11,003 nt of DNA, taken from contig USJA01000022.1 of assembly GCA_900554875.1 (NCBI GenBank), positions 1 through 11,003 on the forward strand. The letters run 5' to 3'. Origin of the DNA: an uncultured Clostridium sp. (GTDB taxonomy: Bacteria > Bacillota > Clostridia > TANB77 > CAG-465). The notes beneath the pieces were generated by a model, which saw nothing but the letters and a program-made list of their open reading frames with translations, was not told the origin of the DNA and made no database searches. The position numbers and the translations under genes were made by a program. Below, one piece after another: positions 5,870-11,003 of the stretch (positions are counted from its first letter, which is position 1; the number at the start of each line of letters is the position of its first letter).

Positions 5870-6112
5870 TTACACATTATTCTTTATATAATCAACTACA
5901 TCTCCCACAGTAGAAATTTTTTCAGCCTCTACCTCTGGAATTTCCATATCAAATTCTTCTTCGAATGCCATTATAAGTTCAACAACATCTAAAGAGTCTG
6001 CTCCTAAATCATCTATAAAAGTAGTTTCAGATGTAATTGTATCTAAATCATCAATTCCTAATTGTTCAGCTATAACATCTTTGACTCTACTGAAGATTTC
6101 ACTTTCTTCCAT
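5870..6112 (-). CDS. acpP: Acyl carrier protein
   Basis: An 80-aa acidic protein carrying growing acyl chains in type II fatty acid synthesis in the cytoplasm. The phosphopantetheine attachment site is the DSL motif in DDLGADSLDVVELIM, with Ser40 as the modified residue. Helix II (VVELIMAFEEEFDMEIPE) and the C-terminal TVGDVVDYIKNN are canonical. Length is usual for the family. ATG at 6112 has a strong GGAGGT ribosome binding site seven bases upstream. The gene has its own promoter and terminator, so it appears monocistronic. This contrasts with relatives where plsX/fapR precede it and rnc follows in one direction; here rnc is separated by the inverted small gene. Confidence 0.98.
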   Translation of the reverse strand: MEESEIFSRVKDVIAEQLGIDDLDTITSETTFIDDLGADSLDVVELIMAFEEEFDMEIPEVEAEKISTVGDVVDYIKNNV

Positions 6113-6145
6113 ATAAATTACCTCCTCAATAAATTTTATATCTCT

Positions 6146-6174
6146 ATTATCTAATATTTACGTGTTATTGTCAA
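6146..6174 (-). promoter_or_regulatory. acpP promoter
   Basis: Minus-strand consensus -35 TTGACA (6169-6174) and -10 GATAAT (6146-6151), exactly 17 bases apart. The start near 6139 gives a leader of about 27 bases containing the ribosome binding site. The upstream region is almost pure A/T with several A-tracts, which may act as an UP element. Confidence 0.8.
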
Positions 6175-6218
6175 TAGTATTACATATATTTTTTTATTTT
6201 TTATATATTTTGTTTTTT

Positions 6219-6233
6219 CAACATAATATGTTG
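6219..6233. repeat. Perfect palindrome upstream of the acpP promoter (CAACATA-A-TATGTTG)
   Basis: Seven-base perfect arms around one central base, about 45 bases upstream of the acpP -35 box and separated from it by A/T-tracts. It is not followed by a T run. It does not resemble the FapR operator half-sites of Bacillus. An unknown regulator site is possible; chance is also possible in AT-rich DNA. Confidence 0.4.
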
Positions 6234-6268
6234 TATAATTTACTATATGAAAGGAAACATGAATTGTT

Positions 6269-6298
6269 AAAAAAAAACAGAGCATACGCTCTGTTTTT
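6269..6298 (-). terminator. Intrinsic terminator of tuf (end of the str operon)
   Basis: Minus-strand hairpin with 11-bp arms, AAAAACAGAGC pairing with GCTCTGTTTTT around a four-base loop (6284-6287), followed by a run of nine T. It starts six bases after the tuf stop codon. Confidence 0.93.
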
Positions 6299-6304
6299 AA
6301 TAAA

Positions 6305-7507
6305 TTACTCTATTATGTTAGATACTGAACCAGATCCAACTGTTCTTCCACCTTCACGAATAGCGAATTTTAATCCTTTTTCAATTGCTATTGGAGTGAT
6401 AAGTTTAGCTTTGATTGTTACATTATCACCAGGCATTACCATTTCTTTATCTTTTGGTAATTCGATTACACCTGTAACATCAGTTGTTCTGAAATAGAAT
6501 TGTGGTCTATATCCTTGGAAGAATGGAGTATGTCTTCCACCTTCTTCTTTTGTTAGGATATATACTTCAGCTTCGAATTCAGTATGTGGATGTATAGAAC
6601 CAGGTTTAGCAATAACTTGACCTCTTTGGATTTCATCTCTTTGAATACCTCTTAAAAGTAGACCAGCGTTATCTCCACATTCAGCTTCATCAAGTGATTT
6701 TCTGAACATTTCAATACCTGTAACAACTGTCTTTTTAGGAGTATCTACAAGACCAACGATTTCAACTTCTTCACCAAGTTTTAATACACCTTTTTCGATT
6801 CTACCTGTAGCAACTGTTCCTCTACCAGTAATTGTAAATACATCTTCAACTGGCATTAGGAATGGTTTATCAGTATCTCTAGTTGGTTCAGGAATGTATT
6901 CGTCTATAGCAGCTAGAAGTTCTTTAATACAAGCGTATTCTGGAGCTTCTGGATCTTTAGATTCACATTCTAAAACTTTTAGAGCAGAACCTTTTATGAT
7001 AGGAGTTGTATCTCCTGGGAAATCATATTTTGATAATAGATCTCTTATATCCATTTCAACTAGTTCTAATAGTTCTGGATCGTCAACCATATCACATTTG
7101 TTCATGAAAACAACTATATATGGAACACCAACTTGTCTTGCAAGTAGTATATGCTCTCTTGTTTGAGGCATAGGACCATCTGCAGCAGAAACAACTAGGA
7201 TTGCACCATCCATTTGTGCAGCACCTGTGATCATGTTTTTAACATAGTCAGCGTGTCCTGGACAGTCAACGTGTGCATAGTGTCTCTTATCTGTTTCATA
7301 TTCTACGTGTGATGTAGAAATAGTGATTCCTCTTGCTTTTTCTTCTGGTGCGTTATCAATTTGGTTGTAATCACTAAATTGAGCTTCACCTTTTAAACTA
7401 CAATATTTAGTTATTGCAGCTGTAAGAGTAGTTTTACCATGGTCAACGTGACCAATAGTACCAATATTAACGTGTGGTTTAGTTCTTTCAAACTTTGCTT
7501 TTGCCAT
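6305..7507 (-). CDS. tuf: Translation elongation factor Tu
   Basis: GTPase that delivers aminoacyl-tRNA to the ribosomal A site. The 400-aa protein has all G-domain motifs: GHVDHGKT (19-26), the switch I segment RGITIS (59-64), DCPGH (81-85, with catalytic His85), NKCD (136-139) and GSAL (173-176). Domains II and III follow, ending in REGGRTVGSGSVSNIIE. Length is typical (about 395-400). The ATG at 7507 has an AAGGAGGA ribosome binding site. It is the last gene of the str operon, 126 bases after fusA, with no terminator between them but with a recognisable promoter, so it can be transcribed with fusA and independently. No disrupted motif was seen. Confidence 0.99.
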   Translation of the reverse strand: MAKAKFERTKPHVNIGTIGHVDHGKTTLTAAITKYCSLKGEAQFSDYNQIDNAPEEKARGITISTSHVEYETDKRHYAHVDCPGHADYVKNMITGAAQMDGAILVVSAADGPMPQTREHILLARQVGVPYIVVFMNKCDMVDDPELLELVEMDIRDLLSKYDFPGDTTPIIKGSALKVLECESKDPEAPEYACIKELLAAIDEYIPEPTRDTDKPFLMPVEDVFTITGRGTVATGRIEKGVLKLGEEVEIVGLVDTPKKTVVTGIEMFRKSLDEAECGDNAGLLLRGIQRDEIQRGQVIAKPGSIHPHTEFEAEVYILTKEEGGRHTPFFQGYRPQFYFRTTDVTGVIELPKDKEMVMPGDNVTIKAKLITPIAIEKGLKFAIREGGRTVGSGSVSNIIE

Positions 7508-7534
7508 TTTAAAATTCCTCCTTAATTACTACTT

Positions 7535-7553
7535 TTAATGCATAAAGCATTAA
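7535..7553 (-). other. Stem-loop at the predicted 5' end of the tuf leader
   Basis: Inverted repeat TTAATGC / GCATTAA with a 5-base loop. It begins about four bases after the predicted transcription start and ends 27 bases before the tuf ATG, leaving the ribosome binding site free. It has no T run. A 5'-terminal stem-loop could stabilise the mRNA, but this is inference. Confidence 0.45.
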
Positions 7554-7563
7554 CTTTGGTAAT

Positions 7564-7592
7564 ATTTTACTACATTTTAAATTAATTTGCAA
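7564..7592 (-). promoter_or_regulatory. Internal promoter for tuf
   Basis: Minus-strand -35 TTGCAA (7587-7592), 17-base spacer, -10 TAAAAT (7564-7569). The expected start is near 7557, which gives a 50-base leader. Independent tuf transcription would account for EF-Tu being made in excess over EF-G, a general property of bacteria. Confidence 0.65.
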
Positions 7593-7633
7593 TACATTTA
7601 TTCGTTTTTTATGTTTTTTTTAACTTTTAGACA

Positions 7634-9718
7634 TTAATTCTCTTTTTTTGTTCTTTGTGCAACGATTGTTTCAAGAACAGATTTTGGAACTTCTTCATAA
7701 TGAGATGGTTCCATAGAGTAAACTCCTCTACCTTGTGTTCTAGATCTTAAATCTGTAGCATATCCAAACATTTCAGATAGTGGAATAAATGAGTGAATAG
7801 TTGTAGTTCCTTGAACTGTATCCATTCCTTCCATTCTACCACGTCTAGAGTTAACATCTCCGATAACATCTCCCATGTATTCTTCTGGAACGATGATATC
7901 AACTTTCATTATTGGTTCTAATAATACTGCTCCACCTTGACGGCAAGCTTCTTTTAGAGCCATAGATCCAGCAATATGGAAAGCAGCTTCAGATGAGTCA
8001 ACATCATGGTATGAACCATCAACAAGTGCAACTTTAATATCTACAACAGGATATCCTGCTAGAATACCAGCTTTCATTGCATCTTGAACACCTTCATCAG
8101 TTGGTTTAACATATTCCTTAGGAACAACACCACCAACGATTTTAGATGTAAATTCATAACCTTTTCCTGGTTCATTTGGTTCAACTTCTAGCCAAACATC
8201 ACCATATTGTCCTCTACCACCAGATTGTCTTATAAACTTACCTTGAACCTTAACAGGTTTTCTGATAGTTTCTTTATATGCAACTTGTGGTTTACCAACA
8301 TTAGCTTCTACTTTAAATTCTCTTTTCATTCTATCAACTATGATATCAAGATGTAATTCACCCATACCAGCGATGATAGTTTGACCAGTTTCTTGATCAG
8401 TATATGCTTTAAATGATGGATCTTCCTCAGCTAGTTTTTGTAAAGCTAAGTCCATTTTATCTTGGTCAGCTTTAGTTTTTGGTTCAATTGCAACATCTAT
8501 AACAGGTTCTGGGAACTCAATAGATTCAAGTATTATTGGAGCGTTTTCATCACATAAAGTATCTCCAGTAGATACATCTTTTAGTCCAACCGCACAAGCT
8601 ATGTCTCCGGCATATACCTTTGTTATATCTTGTCTGTTATTAGCATGCATTTGAATAAGTCTTCCTATTCTTTCCTTTTTGCCTTTATTAGCATTTAATA
8701 CATAAGAACCACTTTCTAATGTTCCTGAATAAACTCTAAAGAAAGTTAATTTTCCAACATATGGATCAGTCATTATTTTGAAAGCAAGTGCTGCAAATGG
8801 TTGATCATCTGCTGAAATTCTTTCTTCTTCAGTTCCATCTTCTAGTACACCTTTTATATGAGGTATATCAGTTGGAGCTGGCATATAATCAACAATGTTA
8901 TCAAGTAATTCTTGAACACATTTGTTTTTATATGAACTTCCGCAAGTTACTGGAACTATTGTATTAGCTATTGTTCCTTTTCTAAGACCTTTTTTGATTT
9001 CTTCTTCAGTAAGTTCTTCACCCATTAAATATTTTTCCATTAATGCGTCATCTTGTTCTGCAACAGCTTCTACAAGTTTTGTTCTATATTCTTCAGCTAA
9101 TTCTTTTAAATCATCTGGAATTGGTTCACGTCTAACATCTTTTCCAAGATCGTCATAGTGAATACAAGCATCCATTTTAACTAAATCAACTAGTCCTTTA
9201 AAAGTATCTTCTTTACCAATTGGTATAGCAATTGGTACTGCATTAGCTTGTAATCTTTCTTTTAATTGTTTTACACAGTTAAAGAAATCAGCTCCTGTAA
9301 TATCCATTTTATTTACATATACCATTCTTGGAACGTTATATTTGTTTGCTTGTCTCCAAACAGTTTCAGATTGTGGTTGAACCCCACCTTTTGCACAAAG
9401 TACAGTAACTGAACCATCTAGAACTCTAAGTGATCTTTCAACTTCTATTGTAAAGTCAACGTGTCCTGGTGTATCAATAATGTTAATTCTGTTATTATTC
9501 CAGTAACATGTTGTAGCAGCAGAAGTTATTGTGATACCTCTTTCTTGTTCTTGAGCCATCCAGTCCATTGTAGCTCCACCATCATGAACTTCTCCTATTT
9601 TATGAGTTTTACCTGTATAAAATAGAATTCTTTCTGTAGTAGTAGTTTTACCAGCATCAATGTGTGCCATGATACCGATATTTCTTGTCCTCTCAAGAGG
9701 ATATTCTCTACCTGCCAT
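7634..9718 (-). CDS. fusA: Translation elongation factor G
   Basis: Ribosomal translocase GTPase, also acting in ribosome recycling with RRF. The 694-aa protein has AHIDAGKT (18-25), the switch I segment RGITIT (60-65), DTPGH (82-86) and NKMD (136-139), then domain II, domain III (around GMGELHLDIIVDRM), domain IV (KVQGKFIRQSGGRGQYGDVW) and domain V (EPIMKVDIIVPEEYMGDV). Length is normal. The segment after VVPKEY reads VKPTDEG, where many homologues have IPAVDKG, a small lineage difference. ATG at 9718 has a clear AAGGAGGA ribosome binding site; only 27 bases separate it from rpsG. It is cotranscribed with rpsL and rpsG as in the standard str operon. It is the housekeeping type by operon context rather than a TetM-like protection protein. 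Confidence 0.99.
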   Translation of the reverse strand: MAGREYPLERTRNIGIMAHIDAGKTTTTERILFYTGKTHKIGEVHDGGATMDWMAQEQERGITITSAATTCYWNNNRINIIDTPGHVDFTIEVERSLRVLDGSVTVLCAKGGVQPQSETVWRQANKYNVPRMVYVNKMDITGADFFNCVKQLKERLQANAVPIAIPIGKEDTFKGLVDLVKMDACIHYDDLGKDVRREPIPDDLKELAEEYRTKLVEAVAEQDDALMEKYLMGEELTEEEIKKGLRKGTIANTIVPVTCGSSYKNKCVQELLDNIVDYMPAPTDIPHIKGVLEDGTEEERISADDQPFAALAFKIMTDPYVGKLTFFRVYSGTLESGSYVLNANKGKKERIGRLIQMHANNRQDITKVYAGDIACAVGLKDVSTGDTLCDENAPIILESIEFPEPVIDVAIEPKTKADQDKMDLALQKLAEEDPSFKAYTDQETGQTIIAGMGELHLDIIVDRMKREFKVEANVGKPQVAYKETIRKPVKVQGKFIRQSGGRGQYGDVWLEVEPNEPGKGYEFTSKIVGGVVPKEYVKPTDEGVQDAMKAGILAGYPVVDIKVALVDGSYHDVDSSEAAFHIAGSMALKEACRQGGAVLLEPIMKVDIIVPEEYMGDVIGDVNSRRGRMEGMDTVQGTTTIHSFIPLSEMFGYATDLRSRTQGRGVYSMEPSHYEEVPKSVLETIVAQRTKKEN

Positions 9719-9745
9719 TTATTTTTCCTCCTTTTTATCTTAGGA

Positions 9746-10216
9746 TTACCATCTATAATGAGCAAATGCTTTGTTAGCTTCTGCCATTCTATGTGTATCT
9801 TCTTTCTTTTTGAATGCTCCACCTTGACCGTTTATAGCATCCATTATTTCTCCAGCTAGTTTTTCTTCCATGCTGTGTTCATTTCTTTTTCTAGCATATT
9901 CAACTAACCATCTTATTGCTAAAGATTGTTTTCTATCAGCTCTAATTTCCATTGGAACTTGGTATGTTGCTCCACCCACACGTCTAGCTTTAACTTCTAG
10001 TGCTGGTGTAACGTTATCTAACGCTTGTCTAAAAGCATCCATAGCTTCTCTTCCTGTTTTTTCTTTTACGATATCAAATGCACCGTATACGATTTTTTGA
10101 GCTGTAACTTTTTTACCATCCCACATTACTTTATTTATAAGCTTTGTAACAACTTTTGAGTTGTACATTGGATCTGGCATTACTTCTCTTTTAGCTATAT
10201 GTCCTTTTCTTGCCAC
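9746..10216 (-). CDS. rpsG: 30S ribosomal protein S7
   Basis: Primary 16S rRNA-binding protein that nucleates the head of the small subunit. From GTG at 10216 the product is 156 aa and begins MARKGHIAKREVMPDP, exactly the usual S7 start and length. Conserved segments include YNSKVVTKLIN, ALDNVTPALEVKARRVGGATYQVP and RKRNEHSMEEKLAGEI. The open frame extends 11 codons further to ATG at 10249, but that extension would contain the AGGAGG ribosome binding site (10225-10230), so GTG is the start. It lies between rpsL and fusA. The preceding 119-base spacer can fold; S7 is the operon's feedback repressor in Escherichia coli, and whether the same holds here is unknown. Confidence 0.98.
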   Translation of the reverse strand: MARKGHIAKREVMPDPMYNSKVVTKLINKVMWDGKKVTAQKIVYGAFDIVKEKTGREAMDAFRQALDNVTPALEVKARRVGGATYQVPMEIRADRKQSLAIRWLVEYARKRNEHSMEEKLAGEIMDAINGQGGAFKKKEDTHRMAEANKAFAHYRW

Positions 10217-10224
10217 TTTTCTTC

Positions 10225-10230
10225 CCTCCT
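10225..10230 (-). promoter_or_regulatory. Ribosome binding site that sets the rpsG GTG start
   Basis: Perfect AGGAGG on the minus strand, eight bases before GTG at 10216. It rules out the longer reading from ATG at 10249. Confidence 0.9.
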
Positions 10231-10261
10231 TTTTAACATTTTGAATCATACTAATTCAAAA

Positions 10262-10326
10262 AGGTACTCAAAAACTTTAATTTCTGTAAGGGGCTAGAGT
10301 TTAATTTATTTTAAACTTAAGCACCT
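10262..10326 (-). other. Folded rpsL-rpsG spacer (possible regulatory RNA element)
   Basis: In the 119-base gap, AGGTGCTTAA (10317-10326) can pair with TTGAGTACCT (10262-10271), including two G-U pairs. This encloses an inner hairpin GTTTAA / TTAAAC (10299-10304 with 10311-10316) and an unpaired stretch with a C4 run. The outer stem ends in five T, so it might act as a weak attenuator. It could instead be an S7 binding site or only a spacer. No function is proven. Confidence 0.4.
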
Positions 10327-10335
10327 ACTCTTATT

Positions 10336-10752
10336 TTATTTTTTCTTTGCTCTTTTTGCACCATATTTTGATTTTGCTTGTACTCTATCTGCTACACCTG
10401 CAGTATCAAGTACACCTCTTACAATGTGATAACGTACACCTGGTAGGTCTTTTACTCTTCCACCTCTAATTAAAACAACACTGTGTTCTTGTAGGTTATG
10501 ACCAATTCCTGGAATATATGCTGTTACTTCCATTGTATTAGAAAGTCTAACTCTGGCTACTTTACGTAAAGCTGAGTTTGGCTTTTTAGGAGTTTGTGTT
10601 TTTACAACTGTACAAACACCTCTTTTTTGTGGAGAAGATTGATTAGTAGCAGATTTTGTACGAGAATTGTATCCTCTTTGTAATGCTGGTGATTTTGATT
10701 TTGTTACTTTATCTTTTCTTCCCTTTCTTACTAATTGGCTAAATGTAGGCAC
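10336..10752 (-). CDS. rpsL: 30S ribosomal protein S12
   Basis: Small-subunit protein at the decoding centre that controls accuracy. The 138-aa product is the Gram-positive form, with an N-terminal insertion rich in Ser/Lys (about 15-45). Conserved landmarks are TPKKPNSALRK (54-64) and GGRVKDLPGVRYH (97-109). Lys56/Lys57 and Lys101 are present where streptomycin-resistance substitutions occur in other bacteria, so the allele looks wild type. Asp102 is the position methylthiolated by RimO in some species. The start is GTG at 10752, eight bases after a strong GGGAGGTG ribosome binding site. It is the first gene of the str operon, directly behind its own promoter. rpoB, rpoC and the L7Ae-like gene, often found just upstream in Firmicutes, are not in the visible flank. 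Confidence 0.99.
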   Translation of the reverse strand: MPTFSQLVRKGRKDKVTKSKSPALQRGYNSRTKSATNQSSPQKRGVCTVVKTQTPKKPNSALRKVARVRLSNTMEVTAYIPGIGHNLQEHSVVLIRGGRVKDLPGVRYHIVRGVLDTAGVADRVQAKSKYGAKRAKKK

Positions 10753-10781
10753 TCTAAGTTCACCTCCCTTTCATGTTTACT

Positions 10782-10796
10782 TACTTAACGCAAGTA
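10782..10796 (-). other. Short stem-loop at the predicted 5' end of the rpsL leader
   Basis: TACTT and AAGTA arms with a 5-base loop. It starts at the predicted transcription start (near 10795) and stands clear of the ribosome binding site. It is only five A/U-rich base pairs, so its stability is modest. It is noted because the tuf leader has a similar arrangement. Confidence 0.3.
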
Positions 10797-10801
10797 CTTA
10801 A

Positions 10802-10830
10802 ATTATACAGCAAACTAGTACAAAAGTCAA
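10802..10830 (-). promoter_or_regulatory. str operon promoter (rpsL)
   Basis: Minus-strand -35 TTGACT (10825-10830), 17-base spacer, consensus -10 TATAAT (10802-10807). The start near 10795 leaves a leader of about 42 bases. Immediately upstream of the -35, 10831-10851 is an A/T-only block with A5-6 and T5-6 runs around alternating AT. This looks like an UP element, as expected for a ribosomal protein promoter. Confidence 0.85.
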
Positions 10831-10882
10831 GAAAAAATATATATATTTTTCGCTTTAATGTAACATAATATATATTATATAC

Positions 10883-10911
10883 AAAAATAGAAGTGGGGAC
10901 TTTCCCCACTT
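10883..10911 (-). terminator. Intrinsic terminator of the upstream dockerin-like gene
   Basis: A perfect 9-bp inverted repeat AAGTGGGGA / TCCCCACTT with a 3-base loop, followed on the minus strand by CTATTTTTG. It begins directly after the stop codon at 10913-10915 and insulates the str promoter from upstream transcription. It is the most GC-rich short element in the window. Confidence 0.8.
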
Positions 10912-10912
10912 G

Positions 10913-11003
10913 TTATAACACAGTTATTTTTCTAGCTATGTATTTTAGCATTTTATAGATATCTTCCATATCTACCCTTCCATCATTTGTTACCTCTACT
11001 ATT
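10913..11003 (-). CDS. C-terminal end of an unidentified protein with a dockerin/EF-hand-like tail (partial)
   Basis: Only the last 29 residues are in the window; the rest lies beyond the right edge. The visible tail contains TNDGRVDMEDIYKMLKYIARK. This resembles the second half of a type I dockerin: a calcium loop of the form xxxxDGxVDxxD followed by an amphipathic helix with a Leu-Lys-Tyr-Ile pattern. The loop's first two usual ligands (Asp, Asn) are Glu and Thr here, so calcium binding may be weak. In Clostridia, such tails often end large secreted or cell-surface proteins. The gene is real, since a terminator follows the stop immediately. The dockerin assignment is tentative because so little is visible. 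Confidence 0.6.
   Translation of the reverse strand, partial: IVEVTNDGRVDMEDIYKMLKYIARKITVL

Noticed and set aside
6219..6233. Reading the palindrome upstream of acpP as a FapR operator
   Set aside because: It does not match the TTAGTACCT-type half-sites known from Bacillus, and its distance upstream of the promoter does not fit a repressor overlapping the start.
6231..6256. Possible plus-strand promoter (TTGTATAAT) with AAAGGA and ATG just after
   Set aside because: The ATG opens only a two-codon frame, and transcription would run straight into the tuf terminator and antisense to tuf.
6894..7166. Plus-strand open frames of 60-110 codons across tuf, fusA, rpsG and the transketolase genes
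   Set aside because: They are antisense to strongly recognisable coding regions, lack ribosome binding sites, and have biased composition typical of shadow frames.
7508..7633. Terminator between fusA and tuf
   Set aside because: No GC-containing hairpin followed by a T run is present; the only hairpin lies in the tuf leader after its promoter.
9595..9822. Minus-strand 75-codon frame across the rpsG-fusA junction
   Set aside because: It lies out of frame over the ends of two certain genes and has no ribosome binding site or family resemblance.
10217..10249. Longer S7 starting at ATG 10249
   Set aside because: The extension would cover the AGGAGG that serves GTG 10216, and the shorter product has exactly the family start and length.
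10764..10778. Four-codon upstream reading frame (M-K-G-R) in the rpsL leader, ending inside the ribosome binding site
   Set aside because: It has no convincing ribosome binding site and such tiny frames arise readily by chance in purine-rich leaders.

Overview
The window reads as chromosomal DNA of a low-G+C Gram-positive bacterium, most likely an uncultured Clostridia-like Firmicute. The reasons are the strong AT bias, purine-rich AGGAGG-type ribosome binding sites, sigma-A-type promoters, the Firmicute form of ribosomal protein S12 (138 aa), a split transketolase, a YitT-family membrane protein, and the linkage acpP / rnc / radical SAM. TGG encodes Trp (for example in EF-G) and no in-frame TGA is needed, so the standard bacterial code fits. 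No rRNA, tRNA, CRISPR array or insertion sequence was seen. No intergenic gap exceeds 300 bases.

Right end (10913-11003): the last 29 codons of a minus-strand gene with a dockerin/EF-hand-like tail, closed by a GC-rich hairpin. Next, read leftwards on the minus strand, is the str operon: promoter, rpsL (S12), rpsG (S7), fusA (EF-G) and tuf (EF-Tu). tuf has its own additional promoter and a strong terminator. rpsL and rpsG both start with GTG, decided by their ribosome binding sites. A structured 119-base spacer separates rpsL from rpsG.

Middle (about 5350-6240): acpP (acyl carrier protein) has its own promoter and converges on a small plus-strand gene for a 102-aa single-pass membrane protein of unknown function. 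Two hairpin terminators lie between them. The small gene and rnc (RNase III) are transcribed divergently from a 118-136 base region in which the two arms of one palindrome supply -35-like boxes for opposite strands. A second, near-consensus rnc promoter lies so close to the likely start codon that its transcript would be essentially leaderless.

Left part (1-5335): rnc heads a tightly packed minus-strand cluster: radical SAM (Elp3-like core), Alg14/PssD-like and Alg13/PssE-like glycosyltransferase halves, a YitT-family membrane protein, and the N- and C-terminal halves of a transketolase. The last gene is cut by the window edge. Genes overlap or lie 9-42 bases apart, so one transcript is plausible. 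It would mix RNA processing, probable tRNA modification, envelope glycan synthesis and pentose-phosphate chemistry.

Most of the window is ordinary core genome. The least explained items are the small membrane protein gene and its shared promoter region, the apparently leaderless rnc, the lone Alg13/Alg14 pair in the rnc cluster where smc/ftsY often sit in relatives, and the folded rpsL-rpsG spacer.
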